Of a DNA stretch of 64,000 nt, positions 45,556 through 52,965 are shown piece by piece; within the stretch, counting starts at the first letter, position 1; each line of letters starts with the position of its first letter. The stretch comes from Myxococcales bacterium (lineage in GTDB: Bacteria > Myxococcota_A > Polyangia > Polyangiales > Polyangiaceae), in NCBI GenBank assembly GCA_016712525.1, contig JADJQX010000007.1, forward strand, positions 2,897,074 through 2,961,073, in the 5' to 3' direction. The notes beneath the pieces were generated by a model that was not told the DNA's origin, made no database searches, and saw nothing but the letters and a program-made list of their open reading frames with translations. The position numbers and the translations under genes were made by a program.

Positions 45556-46802
45556 CTACGTGGACGGCGGTCGGCGAAGGAGCGCCGCGAGCTCCGCGCG
45601 GGAGCCCACGCCGAGCTTGCGAAACGCCGCGGTGAGCTGGTTCGTCACCGTGCGCACCGTCGAGGAGCGCGCGGCGGCGATGGCCGCGTTCCCCTCGCCA
45701 CGAGCGGCGCGTGCGCACACGTCGCGCTCCGCCGGAGAGAGGCCCACGCTCTCCGGAAAATGCAGCAATTCCGGACCTTTCGCGAACACCACGACCTGCG
45801 CACCGCCGAGCGCGATCTCCGTCACCGACTCGGCCTCCTCGAGGCGGGCCGAAAGCTCCCCCCGCGTCCGCACCCCCAGCTTCGCGAAGACCCGCGCGAG
45901 CAGGCCGCTCACCGTCCCGATCGAGAGCCCGAGCTCGTACGCGACGAGCTTCAACGGGTGCCCGCGCCGCACGAACGCGGCGACCGCGGCCTCGGCCTTC
46001 GTGAGGCCCCGAGGGTCACGCACGTTCGGGGGGTTCTCGTGGGCCACGAGGAAGTGGCGACCGTCGGACTCGAACCTGTCGACGAGCGAGTACCGCCCAT
46101 CGACGAGCGCGCTCCACGAAGCCAGCACGGCATCGCCTCGGGTGCCGCGCTCTCCGCCCGCGTTGTGACGCACCCACGCGCTCACGTGCTCACGGAGCCG
46201 CGGCGTCGTGCGCTCGTGGCCAGGCTCGGCGTGCACGAGCCTACCGCGCGCATCGAAGGTGAGCTCCGGCGCCGCACGGGCCGCCTCGCGGAGCCTGCGC
46301 GCCGCCGCGAGGTGAGCCGCGAGCATGGCGTACCGCCGCCTCTCGAGGGGGGCAAGCGTCCGAGGCGAGGGGATCGTGAGCGACACGAGCACGCCGCGAT
46401 CATCGGCGTCGAGGGCGTTCACGTGCACGGCGTCATGCATGGACCAACGCGACGCCTCGCGCGCGCCGAAGACCGCGAGGGTCTGCCCCGTGACGGCGCT
46501 GAACGTGCCCGAGGGCCCGAGCCTCGGCAAGAGCCCGCGCCGCTCGTCCGCGCTCGCGCCCCGAAACGCGGCGAAGATATGGTCGGCGAGCTTCGGCGGC
46601 GCAAGGTCGACGATCGGGTGCGCGATGGTCCACCCCTCGGCGGGCCCACCGATGTCGTACGTGTACGCGAACCCCCGGTCGCCCCCGCCACGCACGAGCG
46701 CACCTTCTCGAGCACGCGCCCGAGCCACGCCCTCTCGTCGGGCTCGTCGATGGCGTAGATGGCGCGCACCGCCGAGACCGCCGTATTTCGGGTCGACGGC
46801 AT
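45556..46802 (-). CDS. Regulator with two tandem LuxR-type HTH domains (one frame break)
   Basis: About 415-aa transcription regulator. The N-terminus (MPSTRNTAVSAVRAIYA from ATG 46802, GGAG upstream) and the rest lie in different frames; adding one C to the C5 run at 46682-46686 joins them as ...VRSCVAGGDRGFAYTYD. The middle is a PAS/GAF-like sensory region. Two helix-turn-helix units follow: GLTKAEAAVAAFVRRG...GVRTRGEL and GLSPAERDVCARAARG...GVGSRAEL, both LuxR_C-like. Two such domains in tandem are unusual; most relatives carry one. No target site was identified. Confidence 0.7.
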
Positions 46803-46933
46803 GCGGCTCCGGCAAGTATGCCTGAGTTTCGGGCGCCGAGGCTCGTTCGAGCGGCGACGTAAGCTCGGCCTTTGGCGCCCCTTGACGGGACCACGCGGGC
46901 GTACGAGCTTTCGGGCTCCCTAAGGAGAAGCGC

Positions 46934-47854
46934 ATGTCCGTATCCGAAGCCGTCAAAGCCCAGATCGAGGGCCACCTCGCCAAGAGCCGCGTGGTCCTTT
47001 TCATGAAGGGAAACAAGCACTTCCCGCAGTGCGGCTTCTCGGCCCAGGTCGTGAAGATCCTCGGTGAGGTGGGCGTCCCGTTCGACACGGTGAACGTGCT
47101 CCAGAGCCCCGAGCTCCGCGACGGCATCAAGGCCTACACGGACTGGCCCACCATCCCGCAGCTCTACGTCGACAAGCAGTTCGTCGGCGGATGCGACATC
47201 GTGAAGGACCTCTACGCCTCGGGCGAGCTCCAGACGCTCCTCGGCGCCGAGAAGCCCGCGCCCCCCGCGCCGCCCACCATCACGCTCACGCCGGGCGCCG
47301 TGAAGGCCGTCACGGCCGCCGACGACGGCTCGGGCGACACGCTCCGCCTCGAGATCAACGCCGAGTTCCAGTACGACCTCTACTTCGGCCCGGGCGAGCC
47401 CGGCGACATCGAGACCACGGCCTCGGGGGTCAAGGTGCGCATGGACGCGGCCACGGCCCGCCGCGCGAACGGCATGACGATCGACTTCGTCGACGAGCAG
47501 GGCGGAGCCTTCAAGATCGAGAACCCGAACGAGCCGCCGCGCGTGCGGTCGCTCTCGGTCGAGGGGCTCAAGGCTATGATGGACGAGGGCAAGCCGTTCG
47601 AGCTCGTCGACGTGCGCACCGAGGGCGAGCGCGCGACGGCCAAGATCGACCGCGCGAAGCACCTCGACGAGCACCAGAAGGCGATCGAGGCGATGGACAA
47701 GGACACCGTGCTCGTCTTCCAGTGCCACCACGGGATGCGGAGCCGCAACGCGGCCGAGCTCTTCCTCCGCAAGGGCTTCCGGAAGGTGTACAACCTCGAC
47801 GGAGGCATCGACGCCTGGTCGCTCAAGATCGACCCGACGGTGCCGAGGTACTGA
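46934..47854 (+). CDS. Monothiol glutaredoxin/IscA-like/rhodanese fusion
   Basis: 306-aa three-domain protein. Residues 1-105 are a Grx4-type monothiol glutaredoxin with C33GFS and WPTIPQLYV. Residues about 113-200 resemble the HesB/IscA fold (ITLTPGAVKAV, then beta-strands) but contain no cysteine, so cannot bind Fe-S in the usual way. Residues about 205-306 are a rhodanese with the active loop C264HHGMR. Grx4 carries Fe-S clusters with BolA; the BolA gene follows 2 nt later, so a cluster-trafficking or sulfur-relay role is likely. The start has GGAG upstream. Confidence 0.88.
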   Translation: MSVSEAVKAQIEGHLAKSRVVLFMKGNKHFPQCGFSAQVVKILGEVGVPFDTVNVLQSPELRDGIKAYTDWPTIPQLYVDKQFVGGCDIVKDLYASGELQTLLGAEKPAPPAPPTITLTPGAVKAVTAADDGSGDTLRLEINAEFQYDLYFGPGEPGDIETTASGVKVRMDAATARRANGMTIDFVDEQGGAFKIENPNEPPRVRSLSVEGLKAMMDEGKPFELVDVRTEGERATAKIDRAKHLDEHQKAIEAMDKDTVLVFQCHHGMRSRNAAELFLRKGFRKVYNLDGGIDAWSLKIDPTVPRY

Positions 47855-47856
47855 CC

Positions 47857-48117
47857 ATGAGCGATCACCCCACCGACTTCCAAGGCGATATCCTCGAGGC
47901 GCTCCGCACGAGCATCACGGGCGCCCTGCCCGACGCCGCGGTCGAGGCGCAGGGCGGCAACGGGCACTACACGCTCGTCGTGACGTCGAAGGCCTTCGCG
48001 GGCAAAGGGCCGGTCGAGGCCCAGCGCCTCGTGTACTCGGCCATCGCGCACCTCATGAAGGGCGACAGGGCCCCCGTGCACGCGGTCGACTCGCTCAAGA
48101 CGCGCGTCCCTTCCTGA
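47857..48117 (+). CDS. BolA/IbaG family protein
   Basis: 86-aa BolA-fold protein. It has the central Gly-rich GGNGHYTLVVTSKAFAGK strand-turn and the RLVYSAIAHLM helix with the conserved RxxxxxxL pattern, ending HAVDSLKTRVPS. BolA proteins pair with Grx4-type glutaredoxins to hold [2Fe-2S]. ATG 47857 begins 2 nt after the stop of the glutaredoxin fusion, so the pair is co-translated. A hairpin follows. Confidence 0.9.
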   Translation: MSDHPTDFQGDILEALRTSITGALPDAAVEAQGGNGHYTLVVTSKAFAGKGPVEAQRLVYSAIAHLMKGDRAPVHAVDSLKTRVPS

Positions 48118-48151
48118 ACGGCACGCGCACCAGGACGGCCGACCTCGCATC

Positions 48152-48180
48152 CTCACAAGGGACCGTTCGGCCCTCGTGAG
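48152..48180. terminator. Hairpin between bolA and the HEPN gene
   Basis: CTCACAAGGG (48152-48161) pairs with CCCTCGTGAG (48171-48180) at 9 of 10 positions, loop of 9 nt. It separates two convergent units, bolA and the defence-like operon, and marks the left edge of the lower-G+C segment. Confidence 0.55.
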
Positions 48181-48183
48181 CCT

Positions 48184-48930
48184 TCAGCCCTCGCCCGCCG
48201 GACCGGTCGCTGCTCCACCCGCAAGCCGCTGCGCCTTCGAAGTCAGATATGCCTTCCCGGCGGCGGCATCGAAGACGGCCTTGACGATCTCGCCAACGAC
48301 CGACCACACGGCTCGCTCGAGCTCTTCAAACAGCTTGGCGTCGAGCCCAAACCTTGCGGTACCGTGCGCCACAGTGTTTCGATGATTGAGTAGACAGTGG
48401 ATCGTGCCTTCCCACGGCTTCGCGAGATCAGGATCAAGGCCAAGCCGGAACAGAATCTTCTTGAGCACGACGGGCTTGAGGTTCGACTCGGCATCGACCA
48501 CCTTGTCGGCGTCGATTTGGACCGAGCGCTCGGCGATCTTCCAGGCCACCTCAACGAACTCGCGGTCGCGTGCAAAGCGATGTAGCGCCGTGTCGTCCGG
48601 AAGCTGTTTGCCGAACACCTTGCACTTCGTATTCGGGTCGCGGAGTGCGCTAAAAACCTCCGCGAGCGACGCCGCTCCGATGGGAGGCACCACCTCGTCG
48701 ACGCGTAGACCCGAGTTGTTGATGCGCTTCACGTACATTGAAAGCAGTGCCTTGCTGACGCCCTCAAAGTGGGCGTACAGCATCACGACCAGCGCCTTGC
48801 GCGCCGTCTTACGCTGGTCCTCGGAGGGGAGAAGCGAGACCTGGTTGCGCAACTGGCGCAACTCCGTCTCTCGCCATGTTCGCTCCCGCTCCATCTCCGC
48901 TCGGAACTCGGCCAGGTCTAACTCAGACAT
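48184..48930 (-). CDS. MAE_28990/MAE_18760-type HEPN nuclease
   Basis: 248-aa all-helical protein of the HEPN superfamily. The catalytic R-x4-H motif is clear: R184-N-T-V-A-H189 in LNHRNTVAHG, and an Arg/Glu-rich N-terminal helix fits the MAE_28990/MAE_18760 group. HEPN proteins of this sort are RNases or nucleases used in toxin-antitoxin and abortive-infection systems. It is the last gene of the operon. Its first 13 nt overlap the end of the DUF262 gene, so it is made in a fixed ratio to it. G+C is lower than the surroundings (33 of 60 in 48721-48780). Confidence 0.82.
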   Translation of the reverse strand: MSELDLAEFRAEMERERTWRETELRQLRNQVSLLPSEDQRKTARKALVVMLYAHFEGVSKALLSMYVKRINNSGLRVDEVVPPIGAASLAEVFSALRDPNTKCKVFGKQLPDDTALHRFARDREFVEVAWKIAERSVQIDADKVVDAESNLKPVVLKKILFRLGLDPDLAKPWEGTIHCLLNHRNTVAHGTARFGLDAKLFEELERAVWSVVGEIVKAVFDAAAGKAYLTSKAQRLAGGAATGPAGEG

Positions 48931-50048
48931 TTGGCAACTCGTTGCTCGACGAAGTCGATCCGCCTCTTGAGCGCCGCTGCGTAGTTCTTTCCGCCGCCCT
49001 TCGTGAGCGCCTGGAATGCCGGATCACGCTTCAAATCCTCGAGCACCCCCTTGAACTTCTCCTTTTGCGCGTCATCGGCGGCCGAGAGCCTCTCGAGATG
49101 CGGTTGTATTCCGAGAGTGAGCGCCTCGAAGTGAAGCGAGGAGAAATATCCCATCGGGTTGCCCTGCTTGTTGACGCCGGAGAACACGGTCTCACCGAGC
49201 GCCTCCGAGAGGACACCAAACGTGGCCTTGAAGGTTTGCGCCTCCGCTGTGTAGTCGAACCCGGCTGACTTCTCGGGATCGGCTACCGACTCCATGTACT
49301 CGGTGAGGAAGTCGCCGATGTCCTTCTCGTAGCGGGCCTGGTCGTTCTTGATCGCGAAGAAGCGGAGCGCGTACTCCTCCATGTACATCTGACCGCGCTT
49401 CTCCTCCGTAAGCTGCGCCATGCACGTCTCGAAGTCCGGCTCCTTCACGATCTGCTTGAGGAAGTCGTTGAAGGTGTTGTCCAAGAGCCGGATCGTGCAG
49501 TTGCGGAGCTCCTGGGGGCTCAGTAGCTCGCCACCTGTGTTGAGCCGCTTGAACATGTGGTACCGGAGATGCTTGTCGCTCTCGCGGCGAAGAACCTCCA
49601 TACGGATGAAGTGGCGCTTCAGCTTGATCTGAATCGCTTGGGGAAGGCCTTCGTAGGTGTGCCCATTCAGCATGGGCAGCACGTCACACTCCGTGAGCGT
49701 GAGGAAGCGTTCCTTCCCATCCTTCTCGGAGGGATGATTGCCGCGGAAGTGTAGATATGCGGAGATGCGCTGCAGCCCGTCGATCAGCTCGTAGATGCCG
49801 TCCTCGACTTCGATGACGTAGATCGGCGGGATCGGGAGCTCGAGGATGAGCGATTCAACGAACTGTGACTGCTTGCCTTCAGACCAGCGGAAGAGGCGCT
49901 GGAAATCCGGGTTGATGATGAGCTCCCGCGACTTGTACATGTCGAAGAGCTCGTTAAAGGAAACATCGACCGCCCGTGTGCGCACGCGCGAAATCGCACC
50001 GTCGACGGACTGAATCAGGTCGATAGGGGTCGGCTTGCCGGTGCTCAT
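48918..50048 (-). CDS. DUF262 (GmrS-like) protein
   Basis: 376-aa DUF262 protein. The ParB/Srx-like NTP-binding fold shows PDFQRLFRW (48-56), the ELPIPPIYVI segment, and the key I-D-G-x-Q-R motif as D90GLQR94. In GmrSD this domain binds or cleaves NTP and senses modified DNA. The C-terminal HNH (DUF1524) nuclease of GmrD is absent; the C-terminal 180 residues are helical. The effector is likely the separate HEPN protein, whose gene overlaps by 13 nt. Its ATG overlaps the methyltransferase stop (ATGA). Confidence 0.87.
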   Translation of the reverse strand: MSTGKPTPIDLIQSVDGAISRVRTRAVDVSFNELFDMYKSRELIINPDFQRLFRWSEGKQSQFVESLILELPIPPIYVIEVEDGIYELIDGLQRISAYLHFRGNHPSEKDGKERFLTLTECDVLPMLNGHTYEGLPQAIQIKLKRHFIRMEVLRRESDKHLRYHMFKRLNTGGELLSPQELRNCTIRLLDNTFNDFLKQIVKEPDFETCMAQLTEEKRGQMYMEEYALRFFAIKNDQARYEKDIGDFLTEYMESVADPEKSAGFDYTAEAQTFKATFGVLSEALGETVFSGVNKQGNPMGYFSSLHFEALTLGIQPHLERLSAADDAQKEKFKGVLEDLKRDPAFQALTKGGGKNYAAALKRRIDFVEQRVAKCLS

Positions 50049-51379
50049 GCGACTTTCTCCAATGCGACGACAGCCTCGCGGTACTGGCTCTCTTTGCGGT
50101 GGTGCAGGGAGTGAGGATGGATCTGAGCGAGCGCCCTGTGGACGGCTGCCTGGCCGGCAATCTCCCCCCTGAACCCGAGCGTCGCTCCGAGGTCAACGTA
50201 GAGCGAGGGGAGGTCCACGCACAGCTCCTTGTAGTACGAGGTCTGCACCACGAAGAGCGCCAACCCACCCGGACGCAGGACGCGGTGCAGCTCCTTCAAC
50301 GAGGTCTCTGCGTCAGCGAAGTATTGGTGGAAGGTTTTGAAGTAGTAGGAACCGGATGCCTTACTTCGGTGCGTGCGGATGGCCGCTAGCAGCCCACGAA
50401 GGCTCGGCGGCCATCGCTCTGGCAGTGTGGGAACGGCGCCCTTCCTTGCGAGAGGGGTTCCCATCGATGCGCGGCGTAACGCGACAAACTCTGGCGACTC
50501 GCGGCCCACGCCAAGCGCAGCGAGCTCGAAGGACGAGCTGATAACGTAGTCGATCCGTGTGCAGTACGGCGGCGAGGTCACCACCAGGTCGACCCCCGAC
50601 GCGCCGAGCGGAAGCTCCCGGGCGTCGCCGATCGAAATGCGGCCAGTCCAAGGAACAGCCGCGCCCCCCGCCTTGGTCGACTCGAGATCGGAAGCCATCT
50701 CGACGATCCGTTCGACCCACCTCCTGCCGAGAGTCCTTGTGGTGTTTCTGCGTCCCTCACCGGGCGTGGTCCAGGTCGGATTCGTCCCACGATGCATCGA
50801 TGCGGTGCCACGCGCCGCACGAATGAGTGCGAGGAGCATGAACGCCGGAAGGGGCGGAACGTTGCCGTGTTCCGGTCGCACGGCGACGCCGTCATGCGAC
50901 GTCGCAAGCTCGGCCAGAATCCGCGCCTCAATCGCGCGGTACTGCGAAATGACCGAGCGGGCCATCCATGGCATCAACGGATCCTCGTCCGCGATCTCGA
51001 TCGGCTTCGCCTCTGCAAGCCGCTTTGCGAGGCCGGTGACGTGCGCGGCGTCATCCGGGTGCACAATCTTCGCCGACGCGACGAGGTTTGCAACGGGGTT
51101 GAGGTCGAACCCGATCGGCCTGTGCCCCATCTCGTGAGCGATGCGGGTCGTCGTCCCACTGCCGTTCCACGGGTCCAATACGGTCAACGACGCACCCTCC
51201 CCGAGTTTGCGGAGCACGCCTCGCGTGAACTCCTCGGTGTACCCCGCGTAGTACGGATACCAGCTCTCGATTCCGGTCTGCGATGTGGGTTTCCGTTTGG
51301 CGTCCAACGGCAAACAAGTGCCGACTCCTCGCAGCTTCTCTGCGAGAGTCACGCTCCCATTCCGGCGGCGGTTCGTCAT
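50045..51379 (-). CDS. DNA methyltransferase (probable N4-cytosine/N6-adenine type)
   Basis: 444-aa SAM-dependent DNA methylase. Motif I is VLDPWNGSGTT (67-77), with GFDLNPVAN after it; the catalytic motif IV is T268-S-P-P-Y272, typical of N4-cytosine and some N6-adenine enzymes. Motif I precedes IV, the alpha/gamma-like order. There is a long insert (about 110-250) that may hold a target-recognition region. It would mark host DNA so that the downstream DUF262/HEPN pair spares it, or take part in sensing. Both ends overlap neighbouring genes by ATGA. Confidence 0.87.
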   Translation of the reverse strand: MTNRRRNGSVTLAEKLRGVGTCLPLDAKRKPTSQTGIESWYPYYAGYTEEFTRGVLRKLGEGASLTVLDPWNGSGTTTRIAHEMGHRPIGFDLNPVANLVASAKIVHPDDAAHVTGLAKRLAEAKPIEIADEDPLMPWMARSVISQYRAIEARILAELATSHDGVAVRPEHGNVPPLPAFMLLALIRAARGTASMHRGTNPTWTTPGEGRRNTTRTLGRRWVERIVEMASDLESTKAGGAAVPWTGRISIGDARELPLGASGVDLVVTSPPYCTRIDYVISSSFELAALGVGRESPEFVALRRASMGTPLARKGAVPTLPERWPPSLRGLLAAIRTHRSKASGSYYFKTFHQYFADAETSLKELHRVLRPGGLALFVVQTSYYKELCVDLPSLYVDLGATLGFRGEIAGQAAVHRALAQIHPHSLHHRKESQYREAVVALEKVA

Positions 51380-51612
51380 GGCGTCCCCCGTCTGTCGCGC
51401 GGCGGGAGAGCGCTCATGAGCCCAAGCGCCACCGACGTTCCCGCCATGGCTCGACCTGCACGTGCAACGCCTTCGCCGACCTGGGGCTCGTCCCGCACTT
51501 GCGCCCCGCCAGCGCTCTTTAGCTCGTTTCGACGCACCGGCATACGTGGTCGGTCCCCCAGAGCCTTCATCGATGTGGCGTTCACGTCCCGGACGAGGTC
51601 GATTTGATGCAT
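51376..51612 (-). CDS. 78-aa leader protein of the methyltransferase/HEPN operon
   Basis: Small basic protein, family not recognised, beginning MHQIDLVRDVNATSMK. Support comes from a near-ideal AAGAGGAGAA ribosome site before ATG 51612 and from its TGA overlapping the methyltransferase ATG (ATGA), the same junction style as the rest of the operon. It could be a control protein or merely a translation leader. There is no clear helix-turn-helix. Confidence 0.55.
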   Translation of the reverse strand: MHQIDLVRDVNATSMKALGDRPRMPVRRNELKSAGGAQVRDEPQVGEGVARAGRAMAGTSVALGLMSALPPRDRRGTP

Positions 51613-52122
51613 TTCTCCTCTTGACCTACCACATTCCGCCCCCCCAAACCCGGCTAGTTAGTGCCCGACCCCACGCCCCTGCACTACGTTGCGACTTGGA
51701 AGTCGTTCCCGGCCAACTCGCCGGTTGAGGTGCAGCAGCTCGTGTAGTTGGCCATCGCGCACCCCGTCGTACCCGACCGGGTCGCGGTCAAGAGGCGCAT
51801 CCCTTACTCAACCGCGCGCGCCAGGCTCCGGGTCACCTTCAAGGCTCGTTCGACCCTTAGAGACCACCATCGCCGCAGCACCAAGCCTCGCGCGACCCTT
51901 CGAGACCACCGTCGCAAAAGATCCAAGCGTCGTTCGACGCTTCCGGAGCGCCCGAACCGCAGTCCCTAGGGTCGTTCGACCCTTCGGGATGACCCTGAGG
52001 GCACCCCCAAGGGTCGTTCGACCCTTCGCGCGCATCGCTGCGCGCTCCCACAAGGGTCGTTCGAGCCTTCGAGCGGGCCCGCCCGCCGCTTCCGGTGCTC
52101 AGCGGACCAGATACCTTCGCCG
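51613..52122. other. Gene-free region upstream of the defence operon
   Basis: 510 bp between the 78-aa gene (start 51612) and the end of the 174-aa gene (52123), both on the minus strand. 51613-51840 holds the presumed operon promoter, with a C7 run at about 51640, and a 28-codon reading frame (51661-51747) with no ribosome site. 51841-52069 is the palindrome array. No transposase or integrase is recognisable. Confidence 0.5.
51841..52069. repeat. Six-copy, 42-bp-period array of 18-bp palindromes
   Basis: Copies of the dyad AAGGGTCG-TT-CGACCCTT start at 51841, 51883, 51925, 51967, 52009 and 52052: four exact 42-bp steps and one of 43. Copy 5 is perfect. Copy 3 reads AAGCGTCG/CGACGCTT, a paired change in both arms that keeps the palindrome perfect. 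Copies 1, 2, 4 and 6 have one or two arm mismatches. The 24-nt spacers share sequence at their edges, so this is a degenerate tandem repeat, not a CRISPR. Because 42 is divisible by 3, several frames stay open as 14-residue repeats, but no start signal is seen. Confidence 0.85.
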
Positions 52123-52647
52123 TTACTTCGTCTTCTTCGCGGCGCGGGTGCGCGCGCCCTTCCCATAGAAGTCAAGAGCCCCCGCGATCGACTTTCGGAG
52201 CTTCGGGTTCACGGGGGCGTTCGCCTTGGCGATGCCATAGGCCGGCACCGTGACGCTCTTCACGAATGCCGCTGACGCGAGGCGGTCGTCCGACACGGAG
52301 GTGAGGAGCGCCTCAAGATCGGCGGCGAGCGGCTCGAATGACGCGAGGCGCGCGAGCGCAGCCCTCGCAGGCGCGGTCTCGAGCGTGTGCGGATCCTGGC
52401 CGCCGTCGCGGTCCGCGAGCGAGACGAACAGCTCCGGGTGTGCGTCCACCGTGTCCAGAATGGTCGCAAGCGCACTGGTTTCGTCCTCGCGAAGGCGGCC
52501 CGGCGACACCCGACGTTCCTCCGCCGTCAACCTGGCCAGGCCTACCACCGCGAGCGCGCTTTTCACGAGCCCCAGCGCCCGACGCGCCTCGGAAACCGCT
52601 TCCTCGACCCCACCCCGCTCCGTGTTCTTCTTCGTCCTCGCCCTCAT
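52123..52647 (-). CDS. Conserved myxobacterial protein of unknown function
   Basis: 174-aa soluble, helix-rich protein. A basic N-terminus (MRARTKKN), an EERRVSPGRLREDE segment, a central SLADRDGGQDPHT motif and the NPKLRKSIAGALDFYGKG ending resemble a family I have seen in multicopy in Polyangia, with no assigned role. Start ATG 52647 follows GGGAGGTTTA, a strong ribosome site. The stop is followed by the palindrome array. Confidence 0.7.
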   Translation of the reverse strand: MRARTKKNTERGGVEEAVSEARRALGLVKSALAVVGLARLTAEERRVSPGRLREDETSALATILDTVDAHPELFVSLADRDGGQDPHTLETAPARAALARLASFEPLAADLEALLTSVSDDRLASAAFVKSVTVPAYGIAKANAPVNPKLRKSIAGALDFYGKGARTRAAKKTK

Positions 52648-52965
52648 TAAACCTCCCACCTTTCCGGATGGTACCGGGCACCGTCGTGAACCGTCAAGCA
52701 CCAGTTCTGAGCGCGACGCTGATGATGCTGCCTCCTCGAAGAAATCGCCCCGGCATGCCTTGACCCGACGGCAACGCAGGGTATGGATAGGTCTCGCATA
52801 AGGGGAGGGTTCGACGTCGCTAGGGGCGGTCGAAGGGGCGCATCCAGATCGAACGACCGCAGAGTGTTGGCGGGTCGGCAGCACCGAACCGTCCCAGGCC
52901 ATTAGGCACTCCTACGCTGACATGTCGCAACTACAGTCGTCTCGTACTCGAAAGGCACGTCGACC
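52648..52965. other. Divergent intergenic region
   Basis: 318 bp between the divergent 174-aa gene and the LamG-like gene. No gene is recognisable. It contains a plausible sigma70-type promoter at 52760-52787 and a short ribosome site (GAAAGG) before ATG 52966. Confidence 0.5.
52760..52787 (+). promoter_or_regulatory. Candidate sigma70-type promoter for the two beta-rich genes
   Basis: TTGACC (52760-52765), 16 bp, then TATGGA (52782-52787). It points at the LamG-like gene with a leader of about 170 nt. Sequence match only. Confidence 0.35.

Noticed and set aside
46682..46686. Programmed frameshift in the LuxR-type regulator
   Set aside because: A C5 run alone is not a known slippery heptamer, no stimulator stem was seen, and the same error type occurs in unrelated genes, so a consensus error is simpler.
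48184..51612. Ordinary type II restriction-modification system
   Set aside because: There is a methylase but no recognisable restriction endonuclease fold (PD-(D/E)XK, HNH or GIY-YIG); the partners are DUF262 and HEPN.
51661..51747. 28-codon plus-strand peptide
   Set aside because: No ribosome site, no homology, and it ends before the repeat array; probably chance.
51841..52069. CRISPR array
   Set aside because: The period is only 42 bp, the conserved part is a short degenerate palindrome, the 'spacers' resemble each other, and no cas gene is near.
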